This document shows, in pieces, positions 1-7,096 of a DNA stretch of 13,250 nucleotides. Each line of letters begins with the position of its first letter. Position 1 is the first letter of the stretch. Both the position numbers and the translations under genes were made by a program. The DNA is from JAKFXL01 sp947085765 (GTDB taxonomy: Bacteria; Pseudomonadota; Gammaproteobacteria; Tenderiales; Tenderiaceae): NCBI GenBank assembly GCA_947085765.1, contig CAMTXZ010000022.1, positions 1 to 13,250 on the forward strand, in the 5' to 3' direction. The notes below the pieces were generated by a model, which was not told where the DNA came from, made no database searches, and worked only from the letters and a program-made list of their open reading frames with translations.

Positions 1-1323
1 CAGGCGATGCATGAGGCGTTGCAGCGCAAACCCAACGAAGTTGAGTATTACAATAATCTTGGTGTTATGTTGGGCCGTTTGGGTCGTTACGATGAGGCGT
101 TGGTAAATTACCAGCAGGCTCTGCGTTTAAGGCCAAACATGGATGGGATCTATTGCAATATTGCCAATCTCTATCACAACATGGGTGATAACAAGATGGC
201 AAAGGCCAGCTTTGTCCGTGCGCTGGAGATTAATCCGTTTAACCCCTCCACACATATGAATCTTGGATTTCATTACTCCCGGGTTGGCCGTTATGATGAG
301 GCAATGGAGTGTTTTAGCGAGGCGCTACGGATTCAACCCGATTATGCCGGGGCCCATTGGAATCTTGCATTGCTGTTGTTATTACTTGGAAAGCTCATAG
401 AAGGTTGGCGGGAGTACGAGTGGCGTTTTCAATGTGATGAAATAAAGCGGCAAGAGATTATTGCGCGACTCACTTCAAAGCCGATGTGGGATGGTCTGCC
501 TCTCACTGGAAAAACCCTGCTTGTATTTGTGGAACAGGGCTTTGGCGATGCACTGCAATTTTGCCGTTATCTTCCCCTTGTCATGCAGCGAGTTGATCGT
601 ATTGTTTTTGAATGTCACCCTGAACTGTTGTGCCTGTTGTGCCTGTTGCGCGGGCGTTTTGGTGCTGTGGAGTGTGTTGCACGTCCTGCTGATGGCACGC
701 TGCCAGCAGTAAATTACGACCTGCAGATTCCACTTGTGAGTCTGCCCCGGCTGTTTGAAACAGAGTTGGAGAGTGTGCCGCAAACGGTGCCCTATATTCA
801 GGCGGATCCACAACAGGTCGAGCAGTGGCGGCAGCGCCTGGACGGTAATGAGTTCAAGGTTGGATTGGTCTGGGCCGGAAGTCCGGATCATCGACGTGAC
901 CACTGGCGTTCATTCTCATTGGCGGCATTCAGCCCTTTGGGGCGAATTCAGGGTGTCCGTTTTTACAGTCTGCAAAAAGGTGCGGCGGCCACTGAAATGG
1001 CTACGCCGCCAGCAGCTATCTGTTTGACCGATCTGGCCCCTGAACTCGATGACTTTGCAACAACTGCCGCAGTGATCGCCAATCTCGATCTGGTGATCAC
1101 AGTAGATACTGCGGTGGCGCACCTGGCCGGAGCGATGGGCAAGCCGGTCTGGACCCTGATCTATTCACCTCCTGATTGGCGCTGGCTGCTTGAACGTGAA
1201 GATACACCCTGGTATCCAACCATGCGTCTGTTCAGGCGCGAGATAGCGGGTGAGTGGGCGCCAGTGATCGAGCAGGTGGCGCGGGAGCTGGAGAGAGTTG
1301 TATCACCTGGAGCAGGCAGCTGA
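1..1323 (+). CDS. TPR / glycosyltransferase-9-like protein, 5' partial
   Basis: The reading frame is open from the first base, so the true start lies upstream; 440 codons are visible before the stop. The N-terminal ~130 residues are tandem TPR units (NNLGVMLGRLGRYDEALVNY and ALRIQPDYAGAHWNLALLLL types), a protein-protein scaffold. The C-terminal ~270 residues resemble the GT-B fold of family 9 (heptosyltransferase-like) enzymes: an EQGFGDALQFCRYLP segment, a VGLVWAGSP strand, and VDTAVAHLAGAMGKPVW near the end, where family 9 enzymes bind the nucleotide sugar. Proteins of this architecture are usually annotated only as TPR proteins; a role in glycosylating a protein or surface polymer is inference. 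The stop TGA shares its A with the ATG of the next paralogue, which indicates translational coupling. A small in-frame 9-bp repeat lies at 625-651. Confidence 0.85.
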   Translation, partial: QAMHEALQRKPNEVEYYNNLGVMLGRLGRYDEALVNYQQALRLRPNMDGIYCNIANLYHNMGDNKMAKASFVRALEINPFNPSTHMNLGFHYSRVGRYDEAMECFSEALRIQPDYAGAHWNLALLLLLLGKLIEGWREYEWRFQCDEIKRQEIIARLTSKPMWDGLPLTGKTLLVFVEQGFGDALQFCRYLPLVMQRVDRIVFECHPELLCLLCLLRGRFGAVECVARPADGTLPAVNYDLQIPLVSLPRLFETELESVPQTVPYIQADPQQVEQWRQRLDGNEFKVGLVWAGSPDHRRDHWRSFSLAAFSPLGRIQGVRFYSLQKGAAATEMATPPAAICLTDLAPELDDFATTAAVIANLDLVITVDTAVAHLAGAMGKPVWTLIYSPPDWRWLLEREDTPWYPTMRLFRREIAGEWAPVIEQVARELERVVSPGAGS

Positions 1324-3020
1324 TGGCCGGGTCGAAAAATGTTTTGCTGCGTTCCAAAATACGAAAAGCCGAGCAGTTGTTGGCTGCACAACGGCTGCCC
1401 GAGGCACGTGCTGCGTTTGAGCAGCTCTGTCAGAAAAATCCGCACGACTACGATCTCTGGCTGAATCTGGGGATTGTCAGTGGCAGGCTTGGTCAGATCA
1501 AGGTCGCAGAGGTTGCTTTAAAAAAAGCGCTTGCGCTGCGCAGTACCGAGCCGCATCTCTACATCAAGTTGATGCAGCTCTGTGAACTGCAAGGACGCTT
1601 TGATGAGGCCGTAAATTATTACCAGAGTTACCTCTGCCTGAAACCAAAAGATGCCGATGTTTATGCCCAAATGGGACGGCTGTTGCATCAACTGGGCAGA
1701 TTGCCAGAGGCTGAGCAGGCGTTACGTGAAGCGCTGCGCTGGAGTCCTGATAACGCTAATTATGCCAATAATCTTGGTATCACTCTGTACGACCTTGGCC
1801 GTTACGATGAGGCGTTAGACGCTTATCAGGCGGCTTTGCAGTTGAATCCAAACATGGATGATGCCTACTGCAATCTTGGCAATCTGTATCAAAAAACGGG
1901 TGAAACTGAGCGCGCTGAAGCAAGCTATTTTGCAGCGCTGGAGCTTAATCCCATGAACGTTGAGGTGGGCAAAAATCTCGGCATTCTTTTACTTACGGCT
2001 GGGCGTAATGATGAGGCGATGCGCTGTTTTGATGCGCGCTTGCGGCTAGTGCCGGATTGTGCCGATTCCCATTGGAACCGCGCCTTGCTGTTGTTGGCGG
2101 CGGGTGATTTTGGTGCTGGCTGGCAGGAGTATGAGTGGCGTTTCCGGTGTGAAGAGTTGAAATCAGAATTTCTTACTGCGCGATACTCTTCGAAAGAGTT
2201 GTGGGATGGGGCGCAGCTCTGCGGAAAAACATTGCTGATCTACGCAGAGCAGGGGCTTGGCGATACATTGCAATTTTGTCGCTACCTGCCATTGGTAATG
2301 CAGAGGGTTGAACATCTGGTTTTTGAGTGTCAGCCTGAGTTGTATCGGCTGTTATCTGGAACGTACAGTGGCATCACGTTGATTCAGCGACATGCCGAAC
2401 ATCTGCTACCGGATGTGAATTATGATTTCCAGGTTCCGCTTCTGACGCTTCCGCGCCTGTTTGATACGGTTATGGAGTCGATCCCCGACACAGTCCCGTA
2501 TATAAATGTGGACGAGCGACTGGCTGAGGATTGGCGGCAACGTATTGATAGAGGTCGATTCAATGTTGGAATCGTCTGGGCCGGAAATAAAAATTATAAG
2601 GGTGATAAGGAGCGCTCTTTAACGCTGGCAGCACTGGAGCGGCTTGGAGAGGTTGAAAACGTCTGTTTCTACTCTCTTCAAAAAGGCCCTGGCGCTGCAG
2701 AGGCAGTTGTGGCACCCGCCGCAATGCAGCTGGTGGATCTGGCGTCTGAGCTGGATGATTTTGCCACCACCGCCGCCATAATCGCCAGCCTTGACCTGGT
2801 GATCACTGTGGATACGGCCGTTGCCCACCTCGCTGGTGCTATGGGCAGACCGGTCTGGACGCTGATCTACTCCCCCCCGGACTGGCGCTGGTTGCTGGAG
2901 CGTGAGGATAGTCTCTGGTATCCGACCATGCGTCTCTTCAGGCAGGGTCTGCCAGGTGAGTGGGAGCCAGTGGTTGAGCAGGTGGCGCTGGCGTTACATC
3001 AAATCGTATCAACCAGGTGA
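1323..3020 (+). CDS. TPR / glycosyltransferase-9-like protein (second tandem paralogue)
   Basis: This 565-residue protein has the same architecture as its upstream neighbour: TPR units over about residues 15-260 and a GT-B, family 9-like domain over about 290-560. Matching landmarks are EQGLGDTLQFCRYLPLVMQR, VGIVWAGN, LASELDDFATTAAIIASLDL and VDTAVAHLAGAMGRPVW. The frame extends upstream to 1254, but ATG 1323 is preferred: it overlaps the previous stop by one base (TGATG) and has GGAG at 1309-1312. The last ~70 residues are almost identical to the first paralogue while many third codon positions differ, so this is an established duplication under protein-level constraint. It is probably co-transcribed with the first gene. 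The substrate is unknown; protein or lipopolysaccharide glycosylation is a guess from the fold. Ordinary TPR scaffold function with a dead GT domain is the alternative. Confidence 0.88.
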   Translation: MAGSKNVLLRSKIRKAEQLLAAQRLPEARAAFEQLCQKNPHDYDLWLNLGIVSGRLGQIKVAEVALKKALALRSTEPHLYIKLMQLCELQGRFDEAVNYYQSYLCLKPKDADVYAQMGRLLHQLGRLPEAEQALREALRWSPDNANYANNLGITLYDLGRYDEALDAYQAALQLNPNMDDAYCNLGNLYQKTGETERAEASYFAALELNPMNVEVGKNLGILLLTAGRNDEAMRCFDARLRLVPDCADSHWNRALLLLAAGDFGAGWQEYEWRFRCEELKSEFLTARYSSKELWDGAQLCGKTLLIYAEQGLGDTLQFCRYLPLVMQRVEHLVFECQPELYRLLSGTYSGITLIQRHAEHLLPDVNYDFQVPLLTLPRLFDTVMESIPDTVPYINVDERLAEDWRQRIDRGRFNVGIVWAGNKNYKGDKERSLTLAALERLGEVENVCFYSLQKGPGAAEAVVAPAAMQLVDLASELDDFATTAAIIASLDLVITVDTAVAHLAGAMGRPVWTLIYSPPDWRWLLEREDSLWYPTMRLFRQGLPGEWEPVVEQVALALHQIVSTR

Positions 3021-3053
3021 TTCTGGCGCTGGCAGGAGTGTCCACTATTCCTG

Positions 3054-3096
3054 TATACTGCGGCACTTCTTGGATATTGGGCGTTGCCCGTATCAC
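3054..3096 (+). promoter_or_regulatory. Candidate promoter region of ffs
   Basis: Two -10-like hexamers lie upstream of the 4.5S RNA: TATACT at 3054-3059 and TATCAC at 3091-3096. The latter has TTGGAT at 3070-3075 with a 15-base spacer. The TATACT element would give a leader of about 40 bases that would need trimming at the 5' end. Which of them is used cannot be told from sequence alone. Confidence 0.35.
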
Positions 3097-3106
3097 ATCG
3101 TTTTAT

Positions 3107-3215
<109 letters not shown>

Positions 3216-3221
<6 letters not shown>

Positions 3222-3230
3222 TATCTTTTT
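3216..3230 (+). terminator. 3' end and intrinsic terminator of ffs
   Basis: The closing helix of the 4.5S RNA ends at GCCACC and is followed by TATCTTTTT. The RNA's own GC-rich long hairpin plus this U-rich tail can act as an intrinsic terminator before dnaX. Confidence 0.5.
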
Positions 3231-3302
3231 CACTACCTTAATCCTCCTGTCAAAACTCATCGATTCCTCTTTTTCATCCGTGTGATAAACCCTGTTTTGC
3301 GT

Positions 3303-3308
3303 TAGAAT
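3303..3308 (+). promoter_or_regulatory. Candidate -10 element for dnaX
   Basis: TAGAAT (5 of 6 matches to TATAAT) lies about 60 bases before the dnaX start codon, downstream of the ffs tail. No convincing -35 is seen at the right distance, so this is a weak call supported mainly by position. Confidence 0.3.
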
Positions 3309-3366
3309 CTTGGCCTATGTCACTATTTATCCATACATTCCCGGCTCGACGCATAAAGGTGAACGC

Positions 3367-5025
3367 ATGAGTTATCAGGTTCTGGCGCGCAAATGGCGGC
3401 CACGTAACTTCGGTACCATGGTGGGGCAAGAGCATGTCCTGCGGGCGCTGATTAATGCGCTTGATAATGACCGTCTGCATCACGCCTATCTCTTTACCGG
3501 CACCCGTGGAGTGGGTAAAACCACTGTCGCACGTATCTTTGCCAAGTCTCTTAACTGTGAACAGGGCATCACCTCCACACCGTGTGGTGTCTGTAGTGCC
3601 TGCCGCGAGATCGACGAGGGCCGTTTTGTTGATCTGCTTGAGGTGGATGCGGCGTCGCGCACCAAGGTCGAGGATACCCGCGAGTTATTAGAGAACGTGC
3701 AGTATGCCCCGACCCGTGGCCGCTACAAGGTCTACCTCATCGATGAAGTGCACATGCTCTCTACTCACAGTTTTAATGCACTGTTGAAGACCCTGGAAGA
3801 GCCACCACCGCACGTTAAATTTTTATTGGCGACCACCGACCCGCAAAAACTGCCCGTCACCATTTTGTCGCGTTGCCTGCAGTTCAGTTTGAAACGGTTG
3901 TCGAAGGAGCTGATTGTTGGCCATCTCATCAATGTGATGCAGCAAGAGCAGATTGCCGTAGAAACGGGCGCTATCACCTTGATCGCTGAAGGTGCTGACG
4001 GCAGCATGCGTGATGCGTTGAGCCTGCTGGATCAGGCGATCGCTTACGGTGGCGGCAAAGTCACCACCGATGAAGTGGCGACCATGCTGGGCACCATCGA
4101 TAAAAGCTACCTCTTCCGCATCCTGCAAGGGCTGGCCGATGCCAATGGTCAGGTTATTCTTGATACCGTACACGGTCTGGCGCAGCAGGGGGTCGACTTC
4201 ACTGCTGTGCTGGCGGGGCTGGTATCACAGTTGCACCAGTTGGCGCTGATCCAGGTGGCCCCACAGGCGCTGGATCAGTCACCTGACCTGGAGACAATTC
4301 AGTCTCTGGCACATGCCATCAGCCCTGAGGATGTGCAGCTCTATTATCAGATTGGCCTGATGGGGCGGCGTGACCTCCCTTACGCCCCGGACTCACGTAG
4401 TGGCTTTGAGATGGTGCTGTTGAGAATGTTGGCATTTCGCCCTGTAGCGGTGGGTGAGACGGCATCGCAACCTCAGAGTGTTGCTACTCCTCCAACAGTG
4501 AAGGTGCGGCCACAACCCGTTGCTGCCCCTGCGCCTGCCCAGCAATCAGCCCAGCAATCACTCCAGGCCGCCGCCGCATCTCCGGCTGCACCGGTTGTTG
4601 CCTTCAAACCCGAGCCGGTGGCAATGGTTTCAGCGCTCCTGCCGGAGAGCCTTGCGCCCTGGCATGAGATTGTGGCGCGGCTCGACCTGAAGGGCATGGC
4701 GCAGCAGCTTGCAGTAAATTCGATCATGACGGGGCGCGACGCCAACGTCATCAATCTGATGCTCTCACCACAACATGCCACGTTGCGCAGTCCGGCCATG
4801 GAGCAACGTCTGCACGAGGCATTACAGAACTATTTTGCTGCGCCCGTGAAGCTCAAATTTACCATCGGTGAAGTGCAGGAGAGTCCTGCTCACTTGCAGC
4901 AACGCGCCAATGATGAACGCCAGCAGGCGGCGGTTACCGCCATGCATAACGATCCTAATGTTCAGCGCATCCGCGAAACTTTCAATGCGGAAGTGATTAC
5001 CGAATCCATTCGCCCGCTTGGGTGA
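3367..5025 (+). CDS. dnaX: DNA polymerase III subunit tau (clamp loader ATPase)
   Basis: DnaX forms the ATPase core of the clamp loader that places the beta clamp on DNA; the tau form also holds polymerase III core and DnaB together. The 552-residue product shows the family N-terminus YQVLARKWRPRNF, Walker A GTRGVGKT (45-52), a four-cysteine zinc module (C64, C73, C76, C79), Walker B LIDEVHML (124-131) and the SRC arginine-finger motif (168-170). Residues ~360-430 form a Pro/Ala/Gln-rich linker, then a tau C-terminal domain. ATG 3367 is chosen over an upstream in-frame TTG at 3310 because it has AAGGTGA just before it and begins at the conserved MSYQVLARKW. No A-AAA-AAG slippery site is seen near the linker, unlike E. 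coli. It leads the dnaX-ybaB-recR set. Confidence 0.97.
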   Translation: MSYQVLARKWRPRNFGTMVGQEHVLRALINALDNDRLHHAYLFTGTRGVGKTTVARIFAKSLNCEQGITSTPCGVCSACREIDEGRFVDLLEVDAASRTKVEDTRELLENVQYAPTRGRYKVYLIDEVHMLSTHSFNALLKTLEEPPPHVKFLLATTDPQKLPVTILSRCLQFSLKRLSKELIVGHLINVMQQEQIAVETGAITLIAEGADGSMRDALSLLDQAIAYGGGKVTTDEVATMLGTIDKSYLFRILQGLADANGQVILDTVHGLAQQGVDFTAVLAGLVSQLHQLALIQVAPQALDQSPDLETIQSLAHAISPEDVQLYYQIGLMGRRDLPYAPDSRSGFEMVLLRMLAFRPVAVGETASQPQSVATPPTVKVRPQPVAAPAPAQQSAQQSLQAAAASPAAPVVAFKPEPVAMVSALLPESLAPWHEIVARLDLKGMAQQLAVNSIMTGRDANVINLMLSPQHATLRSPAMEQRLHEALQNYFAAPVKLKFTIGEVQESPAHLQQRANDERQQAAVTAMHNDPNVQRIRETFNAEVITESIRPLG

Positions 5026-5063
5026 TTTAAGCGTCAACCTACTTTAAAAAGAGGGAAAGTATC

Positions 5064-5390
5064 ATGATGAAAGGTGGTTTGGGTGGCCTGATGAAGCAGG
5101 CTCAGAAGATGCAGGAAAACGTGCAAAAGGCTCAGGAAGAGCTGGGCAATATGGAAGTCACTGGTCAGGCTGGTGGTGGCATGGTCGCGGTGGTCATGAC
5201 CGGTCGTCACGATGTGCGCCGCGTGACTATTGATCCCTCTTTGATGCAGGAAGATAAAGAGATGCTCGAAGATCTGCTGGCGGCAGCGGTGAATGATGCC
5301 GTGCGTACCATTGAGCGTGTCAGCCAGGAGAAGATGTCAGGCATGACTGCGGGCATGGGGCTGCCACCAGGAATGAAGCTGCCATTTTAA
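5064..5390 (+). CDS. ybaB: YbaB/EbfC nucleoid-associated protein
   Basis: This 108-residue protein belongs to the YbaB/EbfC family of small dimeric DNA-binding proteins that coat the nucleoid and may influence recombination or transcription. It shows the family hallmarks: a Gly/Met-rich N-terminus (MKGGLGGLMKQAQKMQENVQ), a long helix with many Gln/Lys/Glu, the central GQAGGGMVAVVMTGRHDVRRVTIDP strand region, and a Met/Gly/Pro-rich tail. GAGGGAA lies 7-12 bases before the ATG; a second ATG follows directly. It sits 38 bases after dnaX and before recR, the classical dnaX-ybaB-recR order, so co-transcription is likely. Confidence 0.96.
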   Translation: MMKGGLGGLMKQAQKMQENVQKAQEELGNMEVTGQAGGGMVAVVMTGRHDVRRVTIDPSLMQEDKEMLEDLLAAAVNDAVRTIERVSQEKMSGMTAGMGLPPGMKLPF

Positions 5391-5471
5391 AATTGTTATC
5401 ACGGTGAGACAAACTCCGCCTGTTATGGATTTTGTTGTTAATGAGCTGGCGAATTTGATGTCTGATATGCG

Positions 5472-6074
5472 ATGAAACAAGTTTCCCTGATTGGTGAGTT
5501 GATCGAGGCGCTGCGCTGTTTGCCCGGTGTTGGGCCAAAATCGGCCCAACGTATGGCCTATTATCTGCTGGAGCGTGACCGTAATGGGGCGCGCCATTTG
5601 GCGCAGATGCTGGTGGAAGCGGCTGATAAAATCGGCCACTGCAAACAGTGTCGTACGCTGACTGAACATGAGATTTGCGCCATCTGTGCAGATGTAAGCC
5701 ATAAACGTGACCGGTCGCTGTTATGTGTGGTGGAGATGCCGACCGATGTGGCGGCAATCGAACATTCAAATGTCTATCGCGGCCTCTATTTTGTGTTGAT
5801 GGGGCACCTCTCGCCACTGGATGGTATTGGCCCTGACCAGATAGGCCTCGACCAGCTCGCGGCCCGGCTGGCGCAGCAGGAGGTGAAAGAGGTGATTCTT
5901 GCCACCAATTCGACGGTGGAGGGGGAGGCGACCGCTCACTACATCGCGGAGCTTGCCAAGGGTTATAAAATCAATATCAGTCGTATCGCTCGTGGTGTGC
6001 CGATGGGTGGTGAGTTGGAATATGTAGATGGCGGTACGCTCTCCCATGCAATGGCTAGTCGTCAGCTGATTTGA
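5472..6074 (+). CDS. recR: Recombination mediator protein RecR
   Basis: RecR works with RecO (and RecF) to load RecA on SSB-coated single-stranded DNA during gap repair. The 200-residue product has the expected layout: an N-terminal helix-hairpin-helix (LPGVGPKSAQRMAYYLL, about 17-33), a C4 zinc finger (C57, C60, C69, C72), a Toprim domain (about 81-175, with VVEMPTDVAAIE and ATNSTVEGEAT), and the C-terminal RIARGVPMGGELEYVD segment. A TGA at 5463-5465 in the same frame excludes any longer start. There is no clear Shine-Dalgarno; instead a short upstream frame ends in ATGA overlapping the start, so coupling to upstream translation is plausible. It follows ybaB by 81 bases. Confidence 0.97.
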   Translation: MKQVSLIGELIEALRCLPGVGPKSAQRMAYYLLERDRNGARHLAQMLVEAADKIGHCKQCRTLTEHEICAICADVSHKRDRSLLCVVEMPTDVAAIEHSNVYRGLYFVLMGHLSPLDGIGPDQIGLDQLAARLAQQEVKEVILATNSTVEGEATAHYIAELAKGYKINISRIARGVPMGGELEYVDGGTLSHAMASRQLI

Positions 6075-6157
6075 TCAATTTTTCATCGTTAACTGATGCT
6101 CGTTATCTGCTGTAACTTCGTCCCATAGTGGCAATGAATCAAGAAAAAGGATAATGC

Positions 6158-6550
6158 GTGTCAGGAGCTCTTTTATTTGCAATCGCAACCTATGCGTTGA
6201 TGGTGATGGCATTTTTCCTCGCTAAATGGCGCTATTTTCATATGCCGGTGATGATTACTACTATTCTGTTTGATCTGTTAATACCCTTTTATCTGGTGCT
6301 CACCAATGACTGGTACAAAAGATTGATAGAGCAGGAAGAGATATTCTCTTTCATGATCTGGATGCACTTTATATTGGTACTAACCCTTTATGCACTTTAT
6401 GGTTTGCAGATAATGACGATAAAAAAGATGATCAATGGAGATGTGGTGGCGCGCCAGGAGCACCGTACCCAAGGGATGGGGGTTTTGATCGCTCGCGGTC
6501 TGGTGATCCTCTCCGCGGCCATGTTGATTGATCCTACAGGAGCGGAGTAG
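6158..6550 (+). CDS. Small four-helix membrane protein with membrane-edge histidines
   Basis: I do not recognise this 130-residue protein with certainty. Four hydrophobic segments are visible at about residues 2-22, 29-49, 63-86 and 104-124, so it is an inner-membrane protein. Histidines lie at the edges of or inside the helices: H28 before helix 2, H70 in helix 3 and H102 before helix 4 (EHRTQG). This layout recalls small haem- or copper-associated membrane proteins such as the DUF420/CtaM type, but the resemblance is by eye and weak. The GTG start at 6158 has AAAAAGG seven bases upstream; an ATG four bases earlier is in another frame that stops after 24 codons. It is followed after 36 bases by an NsrR-like nitric-oxide sensor gene, probably in one operon. 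Confidence 0.75.
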   Translation: MSGALLFAIATYALMVMAFFLAKWRYFHMPVMITTILFDLLIPFYLVLTNDWYKRLIEQEEIFSFMIWMHFILVLTLYALYGLQIMTIKKMINGDVVARQEHRTQGMGVLIARGLVILSAAMLIDPTGAE

Positions 6551-6586
6551 AGTGGTGGTTGTGAGCAATATTTGGGAGGCAAAGAT

Positions 6587-7048
6587 ATGCAGTTAACTCT
6601 CTATACTGACTATTCATTACGAGTGCTGATCTATCTTGGTACACACCCAGGCCATCGCGCCACTATCACCGAGATTGCCCAGAGCTACGGGATCTCGCGT
6701 AACCATCTTGTTAAAGTGGTACATAACTTGGCGACGGTCGGCTATATCAATACTACTCGTGGGCGAAGTGGTGGCATGGAGCTGGCATTGGCGCCGGAGT
6801 TGATCAATATCGGCGAAGTGGTACGTAAGACTGAGCCTGATTTTAATTTGGTTGAGTGTTTTAATGAGGCGACCAACAGCTGCCCGATCTCTCCTGCATG
6901 TGCCTTGATCAAGGCGCTGAGACGTGCAAACAGTGCATTTTTTGAGGTGCTTGATCAATATACACTGGCCACGGTGGTGGCCAATGCCTCAGAGCTGGCT
7001 GTCTATTTAAAGATCGATTCAACCTCACTATCCAAGACTCAACGTTAA
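6587..7048 (+). CDS. nsrR: Rrf2-family regulator, NsrR-like nitric oxide sensor
   Basis: This 153-residue protein is an Rrf2-family winged-helix regulator. NsrR proteins carry an iron-sulfur cluster that reacts with nitric oxide and releases repression of NO-detoxification genes. Seen here: the NsrR-type start MQLTLYTDYSLRVLIYLG, the recognition region SYGISRNHLVKVVHNLATVGY (about 33-53), the wing TTRGRSGGMELA, and cysteines C91, C99 and C105 in the LVECFNEATNSCPISPAC segment. NsrR also has three cluster cysteines here, though the C91-C99 gap (seven residues between) is longer than in E. coli (four). ATG 6587 is chosen because GGGAGG lies seven bases upstream and the family N-terminus begins there. 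No NsrR-like operator was recognised nearby. IscR is less likely because of the cysteine spacing and size. Confidence 0.85.
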   Translation: MQLTLYTDYSLRVLIYLGTHPGHRATITEIAQSYGISRNHLVKVVHNLATVGYINTTRGRSGGMELALAPELINIGEVVRKTEPDFNLVECFNEATNSCPISPACALIKALRRANSAFFEVLDQYTLATVVANASELAVYLKIDSTSLSKTQR

Positions 7049-7049
7049 T

Positions 7050-7096
7050 CCTTCTGCCCCACTTAGCAGAAGGAGAGAAAAGGGGCTATTTTTTTT
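7050..7096 (+). terminator. Putative terminator between convergent nsrR and rsgA
   Basis: A perfect 8-bp stem (CCTTCTGC 7050-7057, GCAGAAGG 7066-7073, 8-base loop) follows the nsrR stop. GCCCC (7056-7060) can alternatively pair with GGGGC (7082-7086), which is followed at once by TATTTTTTTT. The two stems compete for the same bases. The T run also encodes the final Gln-Lys-Lys-stop of rsgA on the other strand. Confidence 0.5.

Noticed and set aside
475..903. Long antisense frame within the first TPR gene
   Set aside because: The + strand frame shows clear domain conservation with its paralogue; the antisense frame is a shadow.
6090..6104. CATC-N7-GATG inverted repeat upstream of the membrane protein as an NsrR site
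   Set aside because: The orientation is opposite to the GATG...CATC symmetry of known NsrR sites and the inner bases do not match.
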